A stretch of 64,000 bases of DNA from Phycisphaerae bacterium RAS2 (GTDB lineage Bacteria; Planctomycetota; Phycisphaerae; UBA1845; UTPLA1), in the NCBI GenBank assembly GCA_007753915.1, contig CP036352.1, positions 2,046,001 to 2,110,000 on the forward strand, read 5' to 3'. Positions 49,572 to 57,548 of the stretch are shown piece after piece. The translations under genes and the position numbers were made by a program. The notes under the pieces are model-generated. The model saw only the letters and a list, made by a program, of their open reading frames with translations. It did no database searches and was not told the DNA's origin. Every line of letters begins with the position of its first letter. The stretch's first letter is position 1.

Positions 49572-50681
49572 ATGAACATTGACCTTTCCGGACCGGACAT
49601 CTCTCAGGCCGAAATCGACGCCGTCGCGGAAGTGCTGCGCAGCGGGCGGCTTTCACTCGGCCCGGCCGTCCCGAAATTTGAGGAAGCCGTCGCGCGGTAC
49701 GTCGGCGTGAAGCATGCCGTCGCCGTCTCCAGCGGGACGTGCGGGCTACACCTGCTCGTCCGGGCGATGGAAATCGGGCACGGCTGCGAAGTCATAACGA
49801 CCCCGTTTTCGTTTGTCGCGTCGTCCAATTGCGTGTTGTTCGAGCATGCGAAGATCGCATTTGTCGATATCGATCCGCACACGTGGAACATCGACGCGGC
49901 CGCCATCGAGCGCGCGATCACGCCCAAGACCCGCGCAGTCATCGCCGTCAACGTCTTTGGCCAGCCAGCCGATTTCGACGCGATCAACGCCATCGCCAAG
50001 CGGCACAGACTTCGCGTCATCGAGGACTCATGCGAATCGCTCGGCGCGAAGTATCGCGGGCGCATGTCGGGCACGCTGGCCGAGGCCGGCGTCTTTGGCT
50101 TCTATCCCAACAAACAGATCACGACCGGCGAAGGCGGCATGATCGTCACCAACGACGACGAGATTGCCCGGCTGTGCCAGTCGATGCGCAACCAGGGCCG
50201 CGACACCGGCATGGGCTGGCTGTCACACGAGCGACTGGGCTACAACTATCGGTTGAGCGATGTGGCCTGCGCGATCGGCGCGGTTCAGATGCAGCGCGTG
50301 GATGAAATCCTGGGCAAGCGCCGGCGCGTCGCGGAGTGGTACATCAAGCGGCTCGGCGGCGAGCAGCGCGTCAGTTTCCAGAAAATCAACGCGGAATGCG
50401 AGATCAGTTGGTTCGTCTTCGTGGTGAAACTGGCCGACGAGTACACGGCCGACGACCGGGCCCGGATCATCGCCGCCCTGCGCGAACGCGGCATCGGGTG
50501 CAGCAATTACTTCGCTCCGATTCACCTGCAGCGATTTTATCGAGATCAGTATGGTTTTAAACCCGGCGATTTTCCGAATTGCGAACGCATCGCCGATCGC
50601 ACCATCGCCCTGCCGTTTCATAATCACCTGACCGAGCAGCAGGTTGATCAAGTGTGCAAGACGCTGACGGGTTTGCTGTAG
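49572..50681 (+). CDS. DegT/DnrJ/EryC1/StrS-family PLP aminotransferase
   Basis: 369 residues. It has the family opening SGPDISQAEIDAVAEVLRSGRLSLGP and the cofactor region SSGTCGLHLLVRAM. Further motifs are RVIEDSCESLGAKYRGR (Asp contacting the pyridine) and FGFYPNKQITTGEGGMIVTND, whose Lys forms the Schiff base. NYRLSDVACAIGAVQM follows. These enzymes transaminate keto-sugar nucleotides (perosamine, QuiNAc4N and pseudaminic-acid types) for surface glycans. No other sugar genes are adjacent, so the exact sugar is unknown. Confidence 0.9.
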   Translation: MNIDLSGPDISQAEIDAVAEVLRSGRLSLGPAVPKFEEAVARYVGVKHAVAVSSGTCGLHLLVRAMEIGHGCEVITTPFSFVASSNCVLFEHAKIAFVDIDPHTWNIDAAAIERAITPKTRAVIAVNVFGQPADFDAINAIAKRHRLRVIEDSCESLGAKYRGRMSGTLAEAGVFGFYPNKQITTGEGGMIVTNDDEIARLCQSMRNQGRDTGMGWLSHERLGYNYRLSDVACAIGAVQMQRVDEILGKRRRVAEWYIKRLGGEQRVSFQKINAECEISWFVFVVKLADEYTADDRARIIAALRERGIGCSNYFAPIHLQRFYRDQYGFKPGDFPNCERIADRTIALPFHNHLTEQQVDQVCKTLTGLL

Positions 50682-50685
50682 CGCG

Positions 50686-51897
50686 TTACTTCCGTCCGGC
50701 GAGGATACCCCAGACGCCCATGCCGATCGCCACGACGGCCAGGCCGCCGAAGACGCTGGCATAGACCACGCCGCGCGCGATCGGCTCAAGGAACGCCGGC
50801 CACACACCCTGCACGTTCGCCGCAGCTGCCAGACCCACCAGCGCCATGGCCAACACGCCGAGCACCAGCGTGACGTTGACCTGCATGGCCCCCGCCATCG
50901 CTGCGGTGGACACACGCCGCGGCGCTGCGACGGATGCCGCCGCTGCCACCGGCTGGGCCTCGGCATCGTCGTAGGGCGCGGCGACTTCCGCACCGCTGTC
51001 TTCGACCGTCTCGGCGCCTTCGACGATCTCCACCCCGCTGCCTTCGTCGGCCGTCTCGCCGGCTTCGGGCGAGGGCGAAATGACATCGAGCAACTCGGAA
51101 CCGAGACTGGTGTCGTCGTTCTCCTGCGAAATATCGAGCAAGCCGCTGCCGCTGCCGACGGCTTCCAGTTCGTCCATGCCCGACGAAATGCGCGTCTCGC
51201 CCATCGGGTCGGTCGGAATCTCGATCTCGTCGTCGTCGAAGACACTGATGCCCTTGGAAGCCTTCGCTTCGTTCTTCGGCGGAGGCGACACGGCTGACTT
51301 CTGTCCAGCCGGCGCCATGTCGTCGAGGTCCGGCTCGAGGCTGATGATGCTCGAACCGCTCAATCCCAGGTCGGGAACTTCCAAATCCAACGGAGCGGCG
51401 GGCGTCGCACCGGGCTTGGCCACGGGTTTCGGCGGTGCGGCATCGGCCTCGTCATCCGGGAGCAGGTCGATCTCGGAAGTCATTTCCTTCGGCGCGGCGG
51501 GCAACTCTTCGGGGAACTCCTCGGCGGTCAGCTCAAGCGGCGGCGACGAATCCCCCAGCGCCGAATCGGAAGGCGACTTGGCTTCGAGTGCGCTGGGGCT
51601 GGCGTCGATCAAATCGAGCCCCGACGACGAATCGGCCAGGCTGGAAAGCGCCGAAGCGAAGGAATCCGGCTCGTCCAGCTTCAATGCATCCGCGCCCAGT
51701 TCATCGTCAGCGGCGAGGTTGACGATGCTGCTGCCTTCCTTCTCGGCGATGGAAACGACCTCGCTGCGCTTATAGAAAACCGTTCCCGCGTCGTGCAATT
51801 CTCGCAATTGGCCGTCGGCCACCAGACGCTTCACGTCGGTCGGCGTCTTTCCGAGCATTTCGCATACTTCGTCGAGCGTCAGGTAATCACTGGCCAT
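50686..51897 (-). CDS. HTH (excisionase/MerR-like) protein with acidic linker and membrane helices
   Basis: 403 residues from the ATG at 51897, with GGTGG five bases upstream; a TTG eight codons earlier is less likely. Residues about 3-55 (YLTLDEVCEMLGKTPTDVKRLVADGQL) form a winged helix of the excisionase/MerR type. About 270 residues of acidic low-complexity sequence follow, rich in Asp, Glu, Ser, Pro and Ala. The C-terminus has two membrane helices (NVTLVLGVLAMALVGLAAAA and VVYASVFGGLAVVAIGMGVWG). It looks like a membrane-tethered DNA- or partner-binding protein. The function is unknown. It is convergent with the aminotransferase gene. Confidence 0.65.
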   Translation of the reverse strand: MASDYLTLDEVCEMLGKTPTDVKRLVADGQLRELHDAGTVFYKRSEVVSIAEKEGSSIVNLAADDELGADALKLDEPDSFASALSSLADSSSGLDLIDASPSALEAKSPSDSALGDSSPPLELTAEEFPEELPAAPKEMTSEIDLLPDDEADAAPPKPVAKPGATPAAPLDLEVPDLGLSGSSIISLEPDLDDMAPAGQKSAVSPPPKNEAKASKGISVFDDDEIEIPTDPMGETRISSGMDELEAVGSGSGLLDISQENDDTSLGSELLDVISPSPEAGETADEGSGVEIVEGAETVEDSGAEVAAPYDDAEAQPVAAAASVAAPRRVSTAAMAGAMQVNVTLVLGVLAMALVGLAAAANVQGVWPAFLEPIARGVVYASVFGGLAVVAIGMGVWGILAGRK

Positions 51898-51948
51898 CGG
51901 TTCCACCCATTTCGCTGGCAATGGCCGCGGTGCTCGCCGCGGTCGGTG

Positions 51949-52482
51949 TTATTTCTCGGATCGCGCTTCGGTTCCCGCTTGATTCCCCTGCGTGGTCGGC
52001 ATGCCCGGCAGGCTGGTTGTCAACAGATCGTCCGCATCGCCGGCCGCCCCCGCGCCGCCGCGCGCATCGCGCTCCTTGCGCTCGCGCTGCATGGTGAGTA
52101 ACTGACTGATCTTGGCCGGGGCCGTCTGCTCATCCAGGCTGTAGTCTTCAAGGTAGCGGTCGAACGTAAACGAACGAGCGAAGGCCAACCGCAGCTTGCG
52201 CGTGCTGGGCAGATACTCATACGCCCAGACCGTGCTGTTATCGACATCCATCATGAACAAGCCCGTGCGGTTATTGTCGATCGGTCCGGTGAAAGCGAAG
52301 ATGCCGCGCCCGCCCATCATCGGGCTATCGCCGTAGGCCGGTCGAATGCCGAGCATCCCGCCGGACTGCATCACGAGCACGGTTGCGATGATGGCCAGGA
52401 GAATTGCGATCACCCACAAGACGGTTCCCCGTTCATGTGCGGCAGCCAGCGCAATCGCCCTCGCTCGGCGATGGGTCTTCAT
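51949..52482 (-). CDS. Hypothetical membrane-anchored protein
   Basis: 177 residues. A basic N-terminus (MKTHRRARAIALAAAHERG) precedes one membrane helix (TVLWVIAILLAIIATVLVM). A small beta-rich domain follows, with TGLFMMDVDNSTVWAYEYLPS and KLRLAFARSFTFDRYLEDY, then a disordered tail. It lies 51 bases upstream of the HTH-membrane gene on the same strand, so the two may be co-expressed. I do not recognise a family. Confidence 0.55.
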   Translation of the reverse strand: MKTHRRARAIALAAAHERGTVLWVIAILLAIIATVLVMQSGGMLGIRPAYGDSPMMGGRGIFAFTGPIDNNRTGLFMMDVDNSTVWAYEYLPSTRKLRLAFARSFTFDRYLEDYSLDEQTAPAKISQLLTMQRERKERDARGGAGAAGDADDLLTTSLPGMPTTQGNQAGTEARSEK

Positions 52483-52659
52483 AGGCGTAGTCCTTCCGAC
52501 GTTAAGTCAGGCCCCCAGGCTTGTTGGTGAAGTCCGCCGCCCCGCGCAGACTCCACAGTACATTATACGAGGCCCCCGCGCCGGCTCAAGTGTTCCGGCT
52601 GTGCCGCGTCGGCTTTGGACCGATAGGATGTTCACGGCCCCGTAGCTATACTTCCAGCC

Positions 52660-54189
52660 ATGATTCCGGCCCATAACGCCGCGACGATCCCACACAGTTC
52701 ACGGACCGTGGCCGCTCCCGTGAATCTCCATTTGCTGCGCCGCGCGTGGGCCGGGCTGACCGGCGCCGCCATGCTCGAGTCGCTCCAGCAGACTGGTTCG
52801 GGCGGGCGATTTTCGATCTTCGCTGCGGACCCGGCTCGAACAATCAGCATTTGTGCTTCGGACGGCGTCGATCCATTTGACCGGATGGAATCGCTGTGGC
52901 GCTTTGGGCGAAGCGAGCGACTCCCGAGCGACCGGCCATTTCCCGCGGCCTGGATCGGCTACATCGGCTACGAAGCCGGCTGCTTTGTCGAGCCGTCGGC
53001 CGATTGGCGGCATGTTTCGCGGTCGCAGGAACTGGCGAGATGGTCGCTTTATGACACCTTCCTTGTTTGCGATCATGCCACCGGGACCTGGTCAATCGTT
53101 GCGGCCGATCTCCCGCGCGAGTTGACGACTGGTGCGCGCCCCCCCGCTGAATCGCGATTGGCGAAGTTGGCAGCGTGGTTGAAGACCCTTGCTGACCTTG
53201 GCGCGCCTGCACTCAAAGCACCGCAATCCGTCCCCTCTTCGGACGCCGTCGGCAGCTGGGACAATTCGCCGGAGGATTACCTGAAACGATGCCGCCGCGC
53301 CCTGGAGTACATCCGAGCAGGCGATGTCTTTCAGGTGAACCTGGCGCGCCGATACTTCGCCAAGACGAGTCTTTCGCCAAGTGAACTTTACGACCGTCTG
53401 GCGGCGACCAACCCGGCCCAATACGCGGCGTACCTCGCGCCGCACGGCGACCGCCCCGCCATCGTATCGTCCTCTCCTGAATTGTTTCTGCGCAAGACCG
53501 GGCGCGACGTGACGACACGTCCGATCAAGGGCACGCGCCCTCGAACGGGTCACATCTTGCGCGACGATATGGCTCGCTCGGCGCTGTGCGACAGCGAGAA
53601 AGACCGCGCCGAATTGAATATGATCATCGACCTCGAACGGAACGATTTGAGCCGCGTCTGCGACGCCGGCACGGTTCGTGTTGCGAGCGAGGGTGAGATC
53701 GAAACGCTGCCGCACGTCTTCCATCGAACAGCGACGATTACGGGGCGATTGCGCGAAACCTGCGATGCCGTCGATCTGCTTCGCGCGACGTTTCCCGGTG
53801 GGTCGATCACCGGCGCGCCGAAGGTCCGCGCGATGCAGATCATTCACGAGCTCGAAGCCGCGCCCCGCGGGGCGTATTGCGGCGCAATCGGCTGGTTCGG
53901 CCTCGATGGCGACCTGATGCTCAATCTCGCCATTCGAACGATGACGGCTTATCAGAATGGTTCGGTTCAATTCCACGTCGGCAGCGGCATCGTCGCCGAT
54001 TCGGTGCCGCAGGAAGAACTCGCGGAGTTGGACGCGAAGGCCGTCGGCATGCTCGCGGCCATCGACTCGCGCTCATGCGATGCTGTGTCATCAATGCGTG
54101 ATCGCGATTTCGAACGTGAAGTCCACGGCCGATGCGTCGCCAATTTTACATCGATCAACGCAACAGACGGAGCCGCGGCCCATGTCTGA
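52660..54189 (+). CDS. pabB: Aminodeoxychorismate synthase component I
   Basis: 509 residues. The chorismate-binding domain shows TTRPIKGTRPR (the PabB-type Lys rather than the Ala of TrpE), KDRAELNMIIDLERNDLSRVC, LPHVFHRTATITGRL, FPGGSITGAPKVRAM and YCGAIGWFGLDGDLMLNLAIRTM. The N-terminal domain has FPAAWIGYIGYEAG. PabB makes 4-amino-4-deoxychorismate from chorismate and ammonia for folate. The next gene, overlapping by eight bases, is the matching lyase. The glutaminase subunit PabA is not in the window. Confidence 0.92.
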   Translation: MIPAHNAATIPHSSRTVAAPVNLHLLRRAWAGLTGAAMLESLQQTGSGGRFSIFAADPARTISICASDGVDPFDRMESLWRFGRSERLPSDRPFPAAWIGYIGYEAGCFVEPSADWRHVSRSQELARWSLYDTFLVCDHATGTWSIVAADLPRELTTGARPPAESRLAKLAAWLKTLADLGAPALKAPQSVPSSDAVGSWDNSPEDYLKRCRRALEYIRAGDVFQVNLARRYFAKTSLSPSELYDRLAATNPAQYAAYLAPHGDRPAIVSSSPELFLRKTGRDVTTRPIKGTRPRTGHILRDDMARSALCDSEKDRAELNMIIDLERNDLSRVCDAGTVRVASEGEIETLPHVFHRTATITGRLRETCDAVDLLRATFPGGSITGAPKVRAMQIIHELEAAPRGAYCGAIGWFGLDGDLMLNLAIRTMTAYQNGSVQFHVGSGIVADSVPQEELAELDAKAVGMLAAIDSRSCDAVSSMRDRDFEREVHGRCVANFTSINATDGAAAHV

Positions 54190-55069
54190 TCGGCGCGAAT
54201 GGGTATTCCTCAACGACGAGCTTGTGCCCGCTGATGCCGCGCGGGTCAGCGTGTTTGACGCCGGGTACACCCATGCCGCTGGCATTTTTGAGACGTTTCG
54301 GGTCTATCGGGGGAGGCCGTTTCGCCTTCGGCCGCACTTGGATCGAATGTTTGCGACGGCAGCAGCCTTGGAATTGGTCGTACCTTTCGACGCCGGCGAA
54401 CTGGCTCGCGCGGTGGATGACCTGCTGGCGGCGAACAATCTGACCGAGGCACGGATGCGCATCACCGCGACGCCGGGGAATGTACCGCGCCCGGGGCTGA
54501 TCAAACCGACCGGCGAAGTCGAACATCGCCCCACCATTTTGATTACCTCTCAACCCCTGCAACCGTATCCCCCCGAGCTGTACCGTTTTGGCATGCGGGC
54601 CTGCATTAGCCCCTATCGAACCAGCCGCCTTGACCCGCTCGCCGGGCACAAGACGCTCTCTTATCTGCCGCGGCTCCTTTCGATGCGCGATGCGCAGCAG
54701 CGCGGCTGCCAGGAATCGCTCTGGTTCAACACCGACAATCTTCTTGCGGAAGCCGCGTTTTCAAATGCGTTCGTCGTTCACGAAGGTCGCTTGCTCACGC
54801 CGCCTGCATCGACGCCCGTTCTGCCCGGCATCACGCGCCAGGCCGTCATCGAGCTTGCTCGCGGAAACGGCATCGATGTTGCCGAAGCACCGATCGACAT
54901 TAACATGCTTCTGGCCGCGAGCGAGGTGTTCCTGACGGCGAGCGTGCTGGAAATCATGCCGGTGACCGCGATCGAAAAGCACACCGTGGGTGAGGGCGCG
55001 CCCGGTCCGATGACAGGAAAGCTCTCGAAGTTGTTTGCCGATCTCGTTGCCACGGAGTGCCCCGCCTGA
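54182..55069 (+). CDS. pabC: Aminodeoxychorismate lyase (class IV aminotransferase family)
   Basis: 295 residues from the ATG at 54182, inside the end of pabB; longer frames are shadows. The fold-type IV signature is clear: ARVSVFDAGYTHAAGIFETFRVYRGRPFRL, the PLP Lys in LAGHKTLSYLPRLL, ESLWFNTDNLLAEAAFSNAFV, and VFLTASVLEIMPVTAIEKH at the end. Coupling to pabB favours 4-amino-4-deoxychorismate lyase, which releases p-aminobenzoate, over branched-chain or D-amino acid aminotransferase. The stop overlaps the next ATG (TGATG). Confidence 0.85.
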   Translation: MSDRREWVFLNDELVPADAARVSVFDAGYTHAAGIFETFRVYRGRPFRLRPHLDRMFATAAALELVVPFDAGELARAVDDLLAANNLTEARMRITATPGNVPRPGLIKPTGEVEHRPTILITSQPLQPYPPELYRFGMRACISPYRTSRLDPLAGHKTLSYLPRLLSMRDAQQRGCQESLWFNTDNLLAEAAFSNAFVVHEGRLLTPPASTPVLPGITRQAVIELARGNGIDVAEAPIDINMLLAASEVFLTASVLEIMPVTAIEKHTVGEGAPGPMTGKLSKLFADLVATECPA

Positions 55070-56205
55070 TGGCCACGGCCCAGCCGCTTTCGGTCGCTCA
55101 ACTTTGTTCCGCCATGGAGGCGATCGCCCCGACGTGGGCCGCAGCCGACTGGGACAACGTGGGGCTGTTGGCGGGCGATCCAACTTGGCCGGCGGAGTAC
55201 GTGCTGCTCACGATTGATCTGACTGCAGCCGTGCTGGATGAGGCCGTCAAGCTTGGTTGCAATTCCATCGTGAGCTATCACCCCCCGATCTTCCGCGCGG
55301 TGAAGCGATTCGGTGTTTCGCGTGGCACGGCTGAAGGCCTCGCGGCGGAAGCGCTTTCGCGTCGCATCGCCATTTACTCGCCGCACACGGCTCTGGACGC
55401 CGCCCCCGGCGGTACGAACGACACGCTTGCCGAGCTTGCAGGTCTCACAAAGGTCAGGCCGTTTTCACCCGCCGCTCCACCCGCCGCACAATGCAAGTTG
55501 GTCGTTTTCGTCCCGCACGAAAGCGCGGATGAAGTGGCGGAAGCGGTCTTTGCTGCCGGCGCGGGTCGGATCGGCGCGTACGAGCGGTGCAGCTATCGGC
55601 TCGAGGGGCAGGGGACGTTTTTCGGAACCGATTCGACCAACCCCGCTGTCGGCGAGCGCGGTCGTCTCGAGCGAGTGGACGAAACTCGACTTGAAGTGAT
55701 TCTGCCCAAGACGTGGCTGGCAACGGTCGTCGAAGCGCTTCGCGCGGCCCATCCGTACGAGGAGCCGGCGTTCGACGTGTATCCGCTGGAGCCGCTCGCG
55801 ATTCCGCACCTGGGACAAGGTCGCATGGGATCGTTCTCTTCGCCGCTGGCTCTCGGCGATCTGGCTCGCGCGGTGAAACAGGCTGCCTCGGCCGAGCAGG
55901 TCGCCATCGTCGGCGAGCCGGGTGTTTCGATTGCGCGTGGATTTGTTTGCGCTGGCGCGGCCGGATCGCTGCCGTTCGAGATTCCCGGTGTACGGCTTGG
56001 CCACGGCGACGTGGTCATCACCGGTGAGATTCGCCACCACGACGCATTGCACTATCGGCGCTGCGGGGCGTGTGCCATCGCGCTGGGGCATTGGGCGAGC
56101 GAGCGACCCGTCTTGATTCCCCTGTCTCTCAAATTGAAGCAGCACCTGCCGGGCGCCTCCATCACGATGAGCAAGGCCGATGCCGACCCGTTCGCAGCCG
56201 CTTGA
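55069..56205 (+). CDS. Nif3-like dinuclear metal-centre protein (DUF34)
   Basis: 378 residues from the ATG at 55069. Metal-binding motifs are ADWDNVGLLAGDP near the start, NSIVSYHPPIFRAVKRF (His pair), YSPHTALDAAPGGTNDTLAE, and GDVVITGEIRHHDALHY near the end. A middle insert of about 120 residues (NGG1/YqfO-type, CKLVVFVPHESADEVAEAVF) makes it the long form. The family has been annotated as GTP cyclohydrolase 1 type 2 and as a metal-handling protein; the true role is unsettled. Placement with pabB-pabC is suggestive of folate metabolism but weak evidence. Confidence 0.88.
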   Translation: MATAQPLSVAQLCSAMEAIAPTWAAADWDNVGLLAGDPTWPAEYVLLTIDLTAAVLDEAVKLGCNSIVSYHPPIFRAVKRFGVSRGTAEGLAAEALSRRIAIYSPHTALDAAPGGTNDTLAELAGLTKVRPFSPAAPPAAQCKLVVFVPHESADEVAEAVFAAGAGRIGAYERCSYRLEGQGTFFGTDSTNPAVGERGRLERVDETRLEVILPKTWLATVVEALRAAHPYEEPAFDVYPLEPLAIPHLGQGRMGSFSSPLALGDLARAVKQAASAEQVAIVGEPGVSIARGFVCAGAAGSLPFEIPGVRLGHGDVVITGEIRHHDALHYRRCGACAIALGHWASERPVLIPLSLKLKQHLPGASITMSKADADPFAAA

Positions 56206-56223
56206 GGAAGGATCGCACCGCCG

Positions 56224-57297
56224 ATGAAGCAAATCCCGTTCATTCCGTATTCATTACAAGCGACCGCATGCCTGATCGCCCTGGCGTTCGCCGGGTGTGA
56301 GCGCAACCGTTCCAACGCGGTGAGCGTGCGCGATCAACTCGCGCAACCCGCAGCCACGTCCACATCGGTCCAATCGGCCGCAACACCTCCGGTCACGCGG
56401 TCGGCCGGCAGTCGCCCCATCGCTTCGATCAATGATGAGCCCATTGATCGCGCGGAGTTCACCGCGAAATTGATGGATGCGCGCGGCCTTGCCTTCCTCC
56501 AACAGGAATTGCTGCTTCGCGTGGCGCGGCAGGAAGTTACGAGGCTTGGGATATCGGTGTCGCAAACTGATTTCGACCGGGAGTATGACCTGACACTTCA
56601 GGCCGACCGATTCAACGGCAAGGACCCCGACCCGCTCACGGGGCCTCGCAAGGAGCAGCTTATCGATGAATGGACGCGGTCGCGCGGCATCTCACGAACC
56701 GAGCTGCACGTCGCGATGCAGCGCCAGGCGTACCTGCGAAAGATCGCCGAGAGCCGGCTGATCATCACCGACGAAATGATCGAACAGGAATTCGCGCGTG
56801 TCCACGGCGAGCGCGTGGAGGTGCGACATATTCAGATTTCCGCGCCGCGTTTCTGGAAGGAAATCAAACAACGAATCGACCAGGGCGAGCGCTTTGAAGA
56901 CCTGGTCATGAAGTTCAGCCAGAACATCATCTCTCGAGAAAAGCTTGGCATGTTGCCGCCCTTCTCGCGCACCGATCCCAGCGTGCCTTCCATCTTTGTG
57001 GATGTCGCCTTCAAGCTGAAGCCCGGCGACGTTTCAAACCTGCTGGAGGCCGAAGGGTCCTACCATGTCCTGAAACTGGAGCGCCTGATCCCAGCTGACA
57101 GCCAACCGCTCGACGACGCTGAGCGACACCACTTGCGACGAACCCTGACGGCGCGGCTGGCAGCCGAGGAAATGGAACGATTGGGGCGGTCGCTACTACT
57201 TTCTGCGCGAATCTCGGTCGAAGATCGCGTACTTCGAGAGCAGTATGAGGCGCGCCATCGGGACGGTCTTCTAACCGGCCCCCCTCTGTCGCCTTAG
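56224..57297 (+). CDS. Parvulin-type peptidyl-prolyl isomerase lipoprotein (PrsA/SurA-like)
   Basis: 357 residues. A lipoprotein signal (ACLIALAFAGCERN) is followed by a Pro/Ser-rich linker and a SurA-like N-terminal helical domain (about 70-185). A PpiC/parvulin domain spans about 195-290, with VEVRHIQIS, FEDLVMKFSQNIISREKLGMLPPF, FKLKPGDVSNLLEAEGSYHVLKLE. It would fold exported proteins at the outer face of the cytoplasmic membrane. The active-site pattern is looser than in model parvulins, so chaperone activity without isomerase activity is possible. Confidence 0.8.
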   Translation: MKQIPFIPYSLQATACLIALAFAGCERNRSNAVSVRDQLAQPAATSTSVQSAATPPVTRSAGSRPIASINDEPIDRAEFTAKLMDARGLAFLQQELLLRVARQEVTRLGISVSQTDFDREYDLTLQADRFNGKDPDPLTGPRKEQLIDEWTRSRGISRTELHVAMQRQAYLRKIAESRLIITDEMIEQEFARVHGERVEVRHIQISAPRFWKEIKQRIDQGERFEDLVMKFSQNIISREKLGMLPPFSRTDPSVPSIFVDVAFKLKPGDVSNLLEAEGSYHVLKLERLIPADSQPLDDAERHHLRRTLTARLAAEEMERLGRSLLLSARISVEDRVLREQYEARHRDGLLTGPPLSP

Positions 57298-57429
57298 GGC
57301 TGGTGCGCGAAAACGCTCAAGGGTTACCGTTAAAAGGGGTCGAACCCTGCCGCACACAAGCTCAACGAAAACGGTCAAACCTCGAAGTCGAGGCGATTCG
57401 GCCCGATATTCGCGGCACAAAGTTTGCGC

Positions 57430-57459
57430 TTGGGGAATACCCCCCATCGTGCGTATGAT
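57430..57459 (+). promoter_or_regulatory. Possible promoter of the Ser/Thr kinase gene
   Basis: TTGGGG (57430-57435), an 18-base spacer, and TATGAT (57454-57459). Initiation near 57466 would leave a leader of about 80 bases before the preferred ATG at 57549. A GTG at 57468 could be used leaderless, which I consider less likely. Confidence 0.4.
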
Positions 57460-57548
57460 TAAGTAGAGTGGAGTCGTCTCGCTTTGCGAAGGCAGGCGAG
57501 GCGGTGTGTACCAAAATTGGGGTGGTGACGCTTTCGGGGCAGTGCCGT

